The notes below the pieces were generated by a model, which was not told the origin of the DNA, searched no databases, and saw only the letters and a list, made by a program, of their open reading frames with translations. Shown in pieces: positions 34,901 through 46,900 of a DNA stretch of 64,000 nucleotides (within the stretch, counting starts at the first letter, position 1; each line of letters opens with the position of its first letter). The stretch comes from Elephas maximus indicus (Eukaryota > Chordata > Mammalia > Proboscidea > Elephantidae), in assembly GCF_024166365.1 (NCBI RefSeq), contig NC_064819.1, positions 208,159,293 to 208,223,292 of the forward strand, written 5' to 3'. The translations under genes and the position numbers were made by a program.

Positions 34901-37900
34901 GAAAGAAGCTGGCCTTTGGGGGCAACCAACGGCTATCAGAATGTATTGATTTTATAAGCACCACGAATGAGGTTAGCGTAGCAATGCCAGGCAGCAATGA
35001 AGGGCAACAGAATACAGTTCTGATGAGCCATACCTAGCTCCTTCTGTATGTTGTCAGGGACTCCTGTAATAGTCTTTCTCCTTTTGACTTTCTTCGGTCG
35101 TCTTACCAGAGTGTCTGTGTAAATTAGAGACCGCCGAAGGCTGGCCTGGCGATCGAAATTCTCCCCTAATGTAGAGCAGTAGAACAAGCAAAGCAATGTT
35201 ATTTCCAAGCAAGCTGACACCATGCACTTTCTTCCAGAAGCTTGTTGTAAAATGATAAGAAGGTATTAATAATGATGTTAGCCAGTCATATGATGATGGA
35301 TGCTGAAGGGCAAAAAAGGAAAGGAAGCACATTAGCACCATAAGGCTGTTTTCTAATTTCTGCTATGTGTGTGTCCTTCCAAAGGCAGCACCTTAGTCTC
35401 CTTTCAAATGAGTCAGAGTAGCAGGCACAAATTTGTTAATAACACACTGGAAGAGTGATTCTGTGTTATTTAAAAAACAGGCAGTTGTGGCAGTGTTTCA
35501 CATAGGTCCTCTGGTCACAGAATACCTCTTTGTATCAGTGTGTATATGGTGAGGGCAATGAAGATGTTTGATTCATGTCATCTTACAGAGACTAATACAA
35601 CAACTTGTTCTATGTGATGAAATAAATAACTTATCAAGAGTTCTGGGATGAAGAGCCTTTTCTTTCAATCCAGGAGGCTGACAATTTGAATAAACTGTGG
35701 TCATTTTTATGGTGTGAAAAATATCTATAATGAAAAAAAGCCTTATAATGATAAAGTACTTTTCTAATGAGGCCCAGTAGCACTGCTGTTGTTAAAACCA
35801 AACTGCTTCTTGCTGCTTCCTAATCCCTTTTTAAAAGTTGATCTTCATTCAGACATATCAGGTGATGTTGCAGTCAAACCTGAAATGTCACAACCACAAA
35901 AGATAAAACCATCCAAGCTCCAAGGAATTAGGAAGCAAACCATAAGAAGATGAATAGAAGACACACACCACTAAAGGCACCAAACTCTCCTTGCTTCATG
36001 ACTTAAAAAGACCATCTTCTCTGCTACACTATACATTTCTTAAGAGAAGGGACCATGACTTATGCCCCTTAGTATCCCTGACAGCATTCAGCTCAATGCC
36101 TGGCACAGAGTAGTGACTCAGTAATATCTATTGACTTGAAAGGAAGTGGATCATTCCCTTGTGCTGAAAAACAGCATCACTAGTTATGGTTACTATTTTA
36201 GAATAAGCTAGCTAGCTCAGGCATCAGTACATCGCCAGCGTGTAAAACTGTTTAAGTACGTTTAACCTACATGGCAAATTAAGGAGCATACTCTCATGTA
36301 CATATATTTAATATTATGCATTTTTTTTCTCCTCAACTCTTAGAACATGCTAACTCCCCACAGGAGTAGAACTAAAGGAATTAAATCAATTTTCAAGCCA
36401 GAAGCTCACTGTGTTTATGTTCTATCTTTATGCTTGGTGGGCTTCACTCTGGTTTTGAAATAATACATTTATTGGCATTTTTCCTGCTGAACCTTACTGA
36501 AAATCAAACTGCAGCATCAATGCTCACCCAAATAAATGAGCACATAACAATTTCCTACAGGAAGCTACACTTTTATTTCAAAAATGTTTTGAGCTTTACG
36601 AATGTATAAAAACCAGGAAGCTATACGTCAGTTCAACCACCTGAACGGAAATTTTTATATTCAAGGTTCCTTTATTCTGGAATATTAGACAAACTAATCC
36701 CTTTACAAAATACCTGTGTGTGTGTACGTACAAAGAGATCCAGAAAATGGATCAGTAAATGTACAGTTAGCTACTATATATAATCCCTACATTTCTACAA
36801 AACGTTAACTCAAAAGTCAATTACATTTTGACGTAATGCATATTGCTCATTTCTTTAGTGTCATTCACCTTTCCTGTATGGCATTTTAATGGCCTCCTTT
36901 TAAACTCTACTCAATTGTTTTTAATGTGTATTCACCTGTTCCATGTAATTCATATCCCCTTAGTCATTTTTTTTTTTTTTAGTCATTAGACTGGAGAGAA
37001 TGAAAGCTCAAAGAAATGACACCATGTTCTGTTGTGACCGTGCATATCACTGCAAATAATCCTTTATCCCTGAAATTCTAGTTACTCTAGGTTAAATTTC
37101 CTAATTTCACGATAATACATTTTACCCTAATTCCGTTAAGGATTATCACATTTCATAGCACAATCTTCTTATCTTGTAATATTATCTCTGAGGTGTTTAA
37201 TCATATATAATGTAATTATACTTCTGCATTTAATCAATCAAATAACATCATTAATATTCTTACAGGAAACATGTGCCTGTGTATTCAATCTAGCAATAAA
37301 AATTATGCTTTGTTCTAGAACATAGCTACAAAATAGTTATAATTTTTCCAAGGTGATTAAGTATAGGAAAACACATGCATAAAGATCACCAATGCTATTT
37401 GTAAAGCGTGTAGATTAATGTCATATTACTTGTTTAAGGCTTAAGAAGACAAAAGTGGAAAAATGCACATGGAACTGAAAATAATTCAGGCACTTATTTA
37501 TGATAAATTTCTATGGAATTGAAAACAGAGTTCTAAATGTAATTTTTAAATAGCCTATAAAGTTTTTAAAAGGTCTTCAATAACTACCAAAATGTTATCA
37601 GCCCCTTACAAGCTCGCTCCTGCCGAGGCAAAAGCTCTCTATCAGGAGTTCACGGCAGTAGCCTTAGGGGCACAGCAAGAAGGCCGCAGGTTTTTATCCT
37701 AATATTTTATGCAAACTTACCCTTACTGGTCTCCCGATATTTTTAGGTTCTGGACCTACGGACCATCCTTTGTATGGACTGATTATCGATGATATAATTA
37801 TTAGTAATCTATATGTCTTGACATTCTAATGGTTGAAGCTATTAAGTCTGAACGTGTCTATTCTGTACTTTGTACACTGCACAGATCGCTAGCCCAGCCC

Positions 37901-40900
37901 CTTCTCAGGTTATAGAAGTGATAAAGCAGACAATTTTGCTATCTTTTAACAGATCTTCTGAGTTTGTGAAAGATCATCTTTGAGCTTTATGTGCTTTGTT
38001 ATTTGTCACATTATCACAGATGCTTTAAGCCTGAGTAAAATAGTCCAAAAGAGCTTGAAGTTCAGGTTCCAGCTTAACATATTCTAAAAATTTTGTATTT
38101 CAAACGAGTTAATTCTTACTGGGTGATGTTGGAATTCAAATTATGGACATCAAAAGGTAAGTTTACCATCCTCTTAGATCTTTTAAATAATATTTTTTAT
38201 AATCATATTGTTATTTCACTTAATATTTTTATTTCAAGTAATTTTTCTACTTGAGAAAATTAGAAGATGAGAAAATCTGTCATTCAGAAACATCATAAAA
38301 CTATTATTGTTTCTTTACTTCTATAATGTTACTTAAAATAACCCTTTGAAAAAGCAGGTTAATTAAAAAAGACATACTTTCTTGAGATGAATGGTTGAAT
38401 CATCAAGTTTTCTGATGCCAGCCTTTGGTGATGTAGTCTTCTAGTCTCACAGGCAATACACACACTGCATACGCGCACACATACACGTCTTAGTATCGCC
38501 TTCATTAAACAAAGGCCACGAAGCCAGACCACAGCTATTTCCCTCTGAGGTATAAACGAAATGCTAAGAGCATACAATGAACAAAAGCCATAGTCATTCT
38601 CCCAAGCACCTTTTGACCCTGCCTGAATAGAAAACGTACCAGTTACGTTAATAGGAACCACATCAGCCTGTACTATTTGGGCTTGCTGTCGCATCTTCTC
38701 TTCTGGTGTTGGCAACGGAAGCGACTTGGTCCAGTTCGTTTGAGTATTAAGGTCACAGAAGTCGCTAGAGGTTGGCGTTTTAGGTCTCCTGATGGAAATA
38801 AGTCTTTCCTCTTCTGACGAAGAAACAGAATACTACAGGGGGAGAAAAAGAAATAAAAAGCCAAAGCATGTAAATATCTGGCAGACATTTAAAAACACAT
38901 TACTTATTTTAAAAAAAAAAAAAAAAGAGTGATTGAAATCAAGCCCAAAATAATCAGTCACCTTTAGGACCAGAGGCAATGATTTCGCCATACTGAACAT
39001 GATCCATAATATGTATGATTCACACTGGCCTTACACTCTAAACTATGAGGATGGCAAAAGGCTTTACTGACCTGCAAAAATCTTTTAAGTTCTTCCTGCT
39101 TTTCCCGCATTTACTGTGCTCAGAAAGCGTGTGGAAACATTATGGCTGTGGCCATCACTTCTATTCTTACTAAAATTTAGTTTTGCTCAAAGAAATTTCT
39201 AGCTTCAATCTTATTTCCTTTAGGCTCTGACCTTGAGGGACATTTCTAAAATGAAGTAGCCATTGTTGCTCGACTATTTGTACTTTTCTGAAACGACTTA
39301 TATGGAAAAAAAAAAAAAATCACTGTTAAATTATTAAATTTATAAGCAGCTGACTAAAGTTCTGTGCTGAGCCTTATCAGAATTCCATGGGAACATTCCT
39401 CACAGTGTATGTTTCGACACAGATTATCATTCTAACTGAAGAGCCCTTCTTCAATACCTTTCTTCCCGTAACACCTTAAAAAGTGTAGGCAAGAAACTTC
39501 TTTTGGCACGCATTTTATGATGGGCTTCAACACGGCCCCACAGCGGCTGGCTCTGTAACAAGGAAACTCTCAGAACTCAAAATAAATGCAACGTGCTTAG
39601 GAAGAACAACGAAGGGAAATTGACTTTGGTGGGGAAATGGCAGTATATAATAAAAAAAATAGACAGTAAAAATATAACCACAGCTCTTTAAGTCTAAGGC
39701 ATTTAAACTGAGCTACCACTTATGAAACTAAGGCATTTAAAAAGAACTTTACTGGAGAAGAAAAAGTCATTGAATCTTCCCAACGGGAATATTTGTGCAA
39801 CCAGCACTCGGATCAATTCACACCACCCCTATCCTTACACCTCTAGACAAGGGTAACTGCCATCCTGACTTCTAACACCACAGCTTAGATTTGCCTGTAT
39901 TTGAACTTTATATAAAGGAATCATACCATACATTCTTACTTCTTTCCCTCAACATTATGTTTGGGAGGATTTATCTATTTCAAAAGAGCACATTTTGGTG
40001 CCTTCCTGGATTTATTACACGTTTCGAAGAGGATACAGGTAAGAAAACCTACAGAAGTGCATCACGTAGAAAACTCATGCCCTTAGAAAAACTGTCATCA
40101 CCGTGCACTGCTACCACTGAACTCATCACACTACAAACTATATTCACTCTACAACTACAAGAGCTGCAGTCTAAAAGGGACTACCCAAGAACTAAGTCTG
40201 AAAGGGACTACACAAGAACTTAGGAAAATGGTCTGGTGCTGGGGATAGGGTCCTAGACTAAGAATTTAAAGAACTGAGTCTATTCCCTGTACACTTTATT
40301 GGTCAAGTGACCTTGGGCTGCTCCTGAATCTTGAGGTTTCCATCGTTGTAAAGTCTGCCTATCTTCTGCAGAAACCCTGGTGGCGTAGTGGTTAAGTGCT
40401 ACGGCTGCTAACCAAAGGGTTGGCAGTTCAAATCCACCAGGCGCTCCTTGGAAACTCTATGGGGCAGTTCTACCCTATCCTGTAGGGTCGCTATGAGTCG
40501 CAATCGACTCAACAGCACTGGGTTTGGTTTTTGGTTTATCTTCTGCAGCGGGTAAGAGGTTGGCTGCTAACCAAAAGGTTGACAGTTCAAATCCATCAAC
40601 CACTTCTTGGAAACCCTGTGGGGTAGATCTACTCTATCCTATAAGGTCGCAACAGAATTAGCTCAACGACAATGGTTTTTTTTTTTTTTTTTTGGTTTCC
40701 GTATCCCACAGGGTCACTGTTAGGATCTAAGGAGATGATACGTCATCAGAGCAACGTGTTTAAAACTGTTAAATATCAGGGATACGAGGAAAGCGGAGGT
40801 CATATGACTGTGACTCGAGAAAAGCAAAATCATGACTTGACTAACACCTTTTTAAATTTTATTTTATTGCAAGGAGGCTACAGATAATAAAGGCATTGTG

Positions 40901-43900
40901 GAAATAAAAAATATAAAATAAATATAACCAGATATCATGATATATTTTTAACTTTATATTCCTAGCACATAAAACATGTAAAATAATAAATTTAGTTTCT
41001 TTCCCATCCAAGAAAAATGTGAATAATATTTGTAATTAAACTGACAATGAAATAAACTCAGTTTATAAACTAAGTAGATGTCGCTGGCATCTTATTGTGA
41101 AATGAAATTATACTATATCCATTAATGTTTGATACAATTCTGGTAACATTGTTACAACTCACATGGACCATTAAAAGTCAAAGGCACATTTGAATCAGCA
41201 GCAGTAGCCAAACAATACCACTGCTATTGCAGTTGAGTCTAATTCCGACTCATAAAGACCCTGTAGGACAGAGTAGAACTGCCCCATCGGGTTTCCAAGG
41301 AACGGCTGGTGCATTCTAACTGCTGACCTTTTGGTTACCAGCCAAACGCTTAACCACTTTGCCACCACGCCAAACCATAAATGATGTTAAATCAATTATT
41401 TCCAGCCTTTCTGCTGTTTTAACACTGCTGCTAAGCTTAATTTAGAGCACATATTCTCTCCCTTAACCTTAAGAAGTCCTGATGGTGCAAATGGTTAAGC
41501 GCTTGGCTGCTAACTGAAAGGTCGGTAGCTCGAATCCACCTAGCTACTCTGTGCGAGAAAAACTTGGGGATCTGCTTCCCTAAAGATTACAGCCAAGGAA
41601 ACTCTATGAGGCAGTTTTACTGTCAAGTGGGGTCTCTACGAGTTGGAATTTACCTGATGGTACCTAACAACAACCCTTAAGGCGAGTGGGGTCTCTACGA
41701 GTTGGAATTTACCTGATGGTACCTAACAACAACCCTTAAGGCGAGATACACTCTTGTAAATGAAAACTACTTTTATCTGAGAATTTCACGACAATGCATG
41801 TAAAAAGTCACGTGTGTTAGGGTGAATCTCAATCTGGTAAGTTAAAAGGTTATTCCAGTTTTCTGATATAAACACAGAAATATTTTTTCAGGCAATGTTG
41901 AAATATAGCATAAGACTTTGAAGAGAAAAAAAAAGCATATCCTAACCAAATTACAGTTGAAAAGAAGGAAAAGTAAAGCTTCAAGGTGATGGTGCGACAT
42001 CCTGCAGAGAGGGTTCCCTGTTCCTGTGACATCTGCCAAGGGTGACGAGTGAAGCACTGTTCTACCCTTGCACACATCTCAATGGTGCTCATCAGCCCCA
42101 GTTACCTTCTTTTCTTTAGTTAACTGATAGGGTCAGAATCAATAACTATCACAATGAAACAGTACTTCACTGTTTCCTCTGTTGCCATGGGCGATCACCA
42201 GGGATGGCTCTAGTATGACAAGGACAAAGATAGTCCATTTTATATATATACAAAGAGCTTTTTCCCTTCCAAGAAAACGTCTCAGACAAACAGGGCACAG
42301 ATAAAGTTATAGGCAAATGGGACTTAAATAGTACTAAAATTTACTGAGGAAAAATAAAAAACTAGGATACAACTTCTGGAATGATATGGCTCCCATCTCT
42401 CCTGGTGTTTATACACACAGCAGTGACAGGAAAAATTCCAGCATCTCACTGACAGAACACATCATAATTACTCCATCAACATGGATATTCTGATATTCTG
42501 GATTACAACATTAGCCTCTTAAACAGCCTCTGTGCTTCTGCCCTTGCTGACTAGCCTCCTCCTCTCTTCTCCCACCCAAGCCTTCTCTCAACACAGCATT
42601 CAGAAGGAGCCTTTTGAAATGCAAGTCAAATCACATCATTAGTCTACTCAAGCCCCTCTAAGTCCTATGACCTACACAGTGCACCAACTGGTCTCACTGT
42701 TATCCCTCTGGCCTCATTTTCTCCTATCCTTATTTTTTCTACTTCAGCCTCACCAACCTCCATGTAGTTCCTTGCACACTCCTGCCTGAAATGCTTAGAC
42801 ATCCACACACATAGCCTCTTCTTTTCCTTCAGGTGAAAAATCTCCTTCTGTTTACCCTATTAAAATATCAGCTTCTTCCAAACATGTTTTATCCCCCTTC
42901 CCTGCTTTCTTTCTTTAAGTACATATCACTAACATACCTATATTTTACTCATCTTGTTTGTTTTCTTCCAAGAGAATGTAAGTTCCATGAGGGCAGTTTT
43001 CATCTGTTTTTGTTCTCTATTCCCTAGCTCATACATTAGTGCTTATCATAAAGCAGGTACTCGGTAAATATCTGCTGAATAAATTAAAACAAAACAAATA
43101 AAAAAAATGAAGAAAGGAATGTCTGTTGTCCAGTAGTGATAATTTTTTACATCAGAATCCCATAGAAAATTATTTCAGAATTTTGGTTACAAAAGTCACC
43201 ATTTATTAACTGTTGTTATACTCCTGTTTCTGGGTTGCAGCTTTCTAGGAATTATGACTTCATTTAACCTTCACAGCGCCAGCTGCATTTTATAAATAAG
43301 GAAATGCAGACTCAGGGAAGTAACGTAACTTTACTTCTGGGAAGTTTGCAAGTAGACAAACCTGGCCTTAAAGTCTCTGCTGTTCAATAGTGTAAGGTAA
43401 CAACTTGGCAATATTTACAAAAAAAAAAAAATTAAGTTTTATGGTCTAAAAATAAAACCCCCATTTATATCTCTAAAGAAGAACAGAACCTTTTTTAAAT
43501 CTTTAAAAGTCCACAGTGTAGTGTAGTGGCTAGAACACTGTCCTTCAGAGTAAAAGACAGTATGTATCAGCACCCTGGTTCTGTCAGTTACCAGATGGAC
43601 ATTATAAGTAACTCACTTAATTTTGCTCTATGCTGAAAACAGAATGACTCATGCAGTGTCTACATGCTTTATGCTCATGGAATCCCTGAATATGGGTCGA
43701 ATTACAATTTTTTTTTTTTAAGTATTGAGTTTTAAATTGACTGCCTTCCAGAACTTAAATGGAGAGTGAGACCTGTCAGTTGGTCTATAAGGTTCATCAA
43801 TATCCCACACCTTGATCCTGGAAGGATGGAGAGTCACAAATGAAGCTTAAGGAACCACAGTTCCTTAATTTCCTTTAATTTCAAATGGCTTAATTTGGAG

Positions 43901-46900
43901 AGGAGATCACCTTCCTGAACTGCCAGCAGTAACTCTGTGGTATTTGGATGCTGTAAGTCCTGCATTGCTGCGCCTACTAAGTCTGGTCTGGAAATCAGAC
44001 AAGCTCCCACCAGATGGGCAGTGTGGCTGACATGTGGTTTCCTTGTCTGAACAGCCAAGCTACCCAATAGTGGGATTAACTGTGAAACAAAGTAGCCCAG
44101 GTTTTTTTTTTTTTTTTAATTTGCTTTAACTTTTTCAAATTAGAAAACCTAGTTATAACCCGAGCTAAACTTAAAAAACTTAGCATTTATTTAATTATCA
44201 TTACATAAAAACAAACGTAACAAGCACTTATATTGTTGTTTGGTGCCGTTGAGTCACTTCTGACTCATAGAGACCCTATGTACAACAACAAAACACTGCC
44301 CAGTCCTGTGCCATCCTCATAACCATTGTTATGCTTGAGCCCACTGTTGCAGCCACTGTGTCAATCGTCTTTTTGCTGACTCTCTATACCAAGCATGATG
44401 TCCCTCCCCAGGCACTGATTTCTCCTGATAAAAAAAAAAATATATATAGCATGTCTAAAATATGTGAGACAAAGTCTTGCCATCCTTGCTTCTGAGGAGC
44501 AATCTGGCTGTACTTCTTCCAAGACAGATTTGTTCATTCTTTTGGCAGTCCGTGGTATATTCAGTATTCTTTGCCAATATCATAATTTGGCAGTCTGTGG
44601 TACATTCGGTATTCTTTGCCAATATCATAATTTGAAGGCATCAATTCTTCAGTTTTCCTTATTCATTGTCCAGTTTTCTCATGGATATAAGGTGATTGAA
44701 CACACTATGGCTTGGGTCAGGTGCACCTTAGTCCTTAAAGTGACATCTTTGCTTTTCGACACTTTAAAGAGGTCTTTTGTGGCAGATTTGCCCAATGCAA
44801 TGTGTCATTTGTTTTCTTGACTGCTGTTTCCAGGGGTGTTGATTCTGGATCCAAGTAAAAGGAAATCCTTGACAACTTCAATCCTTTCTTCATATATCAT
44901 GATGTTGCTGATTGGTTTAGTTGTGAGGATATCTATTTGAAGTTGAGGTTTAATCCACACTTAAGGTGGTGCTCTTTGATCATCAGAAGTGCTTCAAGTC
45001 CTCTTCACTTTCAGCAAGCAAGGTTGTGTCATCTGCAAAACACAGGTTGTTAATGAGTCTTCCACCAATCTTGATGCCCTGTTCTTCACACAGTCCAGCT
45101 TCTCAGATTATTTGCTCAGCATACAGACTGAATAAGTATGGTGAAAGGTGTACACCTTTTCTGACTTTAAACCACACAGTATCCCCTTCTTCTGTTCGAA
45201 TGACTGTCTCTTGATCTATGTACAGGTTTCTCATGAGCACAGTTCGGTGTTCTGGAATTCCCATTCTTTGTAATGTTATCCACAACTTGTTATGATCCAC
45301 AGTCAAATGCCTTTGCATAGTCGATAAAACACAGGTAAACATCTTTCTGGTATTCTCTGCTTTCATCCAGGATTCATCTGACATCAGCAATGATATCCCT
45401 GGTTCCACATCCTCTTCGGAATCCAGTCTGAATTTCTGGCAGTTCCCTGCCAATGTACTGCTGCAACCATTTTTGAAAGATCTTCAGCAAAAGTTTACTT
45501 TTGTGTGGTATTAATGATATTGTCGGATAATTTCTGAATTCACCTTTCTTTGGAATAGGCATAAAAATGGATCTCCTCCAGTCGGTTGGCCAAATAGCTG
45601 TCTTCCAAATTTCTTGGCATAGATGAGTGAGCACCTCCAGCACTGCATCCATTTGCTGAAACATCTCAATTGGTATTCTGTCAATTCCTGGAGCCTTGTT
45701 TTTCACCAATGTCTTCAGTCCAGCTTGGACTTCTTTCTTCAGTACCATTGGTTCTTGATCATATGCTACCTCCTGAAATGTCTGAACATCGACCAATTCT
45801 TTTTGGTACAGTGACTTTGTGTATTCCCTCCATCTTCTTTTGATGCTTCCTGCACCGTTTAATATTTTCCCCGTAGAATTCTTCACTATTGCAACTCTAG
45901 GCTTGAATTTTTTTTCAGTTCTTTCAGCTTGAAAAATGCTGAGCATGTTCTTCCCCTTTTGGTTTTCTATCTCCACGTCTATATACAGCTAGTGCTCTAT
46001 CTCCAGGTCTATATAGAGCTAGTGCTCTATCTCCAGGTCTATACAGAGCTAGCGCTAACTCCAGGTCTATATAGAGCTAGTGGTCTATATCCAGGTCTAT
46101 ACAGAGCTAGTGCTCTAACTCCATGTCTATATACAGCTAGTGCTCTAACTCCACGTCTATATACAGCTAGTGCTCTATCTCCAGGTCTATATAGGGCTAG
46201 TGCTCTAACTCCAGGTCTATGTAGGGCTAGTGCTCTAACTCCAGGTCTATGTAGGGCTAGTGCTCTAACTCCAGGTCTATGTAGGGCTAGTGCTCTAACT
46301 CCAGGTCTATGTAGGGCTAGTGCTCTAACTCCAGGTCTACGTAGGGCTAGTGCTCTAACTCCAGGTCTACGTAGGGCTAGTGCTCTAACTCCAGGTCTAC
46401 GTAGGGCTAGTGCTCTAACTCCAGGTCTATGTAGGGCTAGTGCTCTAACTCCAGGTCTATACAGAGCTAGTGTTCTAACTCCAGGTCTATGTAGAGCTAG
46501 TGCTCTAACACCGACAAACATTGCGGCCCTTTTTGCAGGATAACTTACTCAGTCTTCTGTTTTTTTTTCCTTCCAGAATTAAATATCTCTTGGTTTTAAA
46601 GATTCTAGAGAGTTTTATTAGGTGCCAAAACCTTTGCAGTCTTTTTTAGGTATATGCTTTTTCATCTGATTTTTTTTTTTACATAGACATGAAACTCTGA
46701 CTTATTTCCATTCTTCCCCGACCCCCACCCAGAGCCAAAAAAAAAAAGGGAGGTGGCAGTGGAAGAAAGGGATCGATACAGGAGCACAGTTCATGGCGCA
46801 TCTAGCAACTCCATGAGGTCTGGAAGGAGGTGATTTCCACAGTCACATTATTAAATAACTTTAATCATTCTTTCTCTCCTATTCAATATGTTTGTTCCTT

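Larger units (their letters stand above)
28561..35033 (-). other. NHSL1: NHSL1 intron upstream of the giant exon
   Basis: A 6.5-kb GT-AG intron containing an inverted pair of AfroSINEs, an RTE 3' end, a diverged 187-bp tandem duplication, a SINE near 33690 and a MIR near 34050. About 28620-30350 and 30950-32160 show no repeat I recognise. 31000-32000 is AT-rich. Confidence 0.85.

Noticed and set aside
37590-37930. Possible old retroviral or gypsy-type fragment
   Set aside because: Only a change in composition was noticed. No motif or frame could be tied to a family.
40372-40450. tRNA gene suggested by A-box and B-box-like motifs
   Set aside because: The motifs belong to AfroSINE heads present many times here. 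No cloverleaf with intact acceptor stem and anticodon arm was evident.
45103-45976. Functional reverse transcriptase gene
   Set aside because: Motif blocks are in different frames, the endonuclease part is missing, and the 5' end is cut by the minisatellite. It is a dead element.
45967-46508. CRISPR-like array
   Set aside because: Direct repeats are contiguous with no unique spacers, and the host is a mammal.
45929-46543. 204- and 160-residue repeat 'proteins' on both strands of the minisatellite
   Set aside because: They arise because a 30-bp stop-free unit is repeated. There is no promoter or similarity, and the region is intronic.
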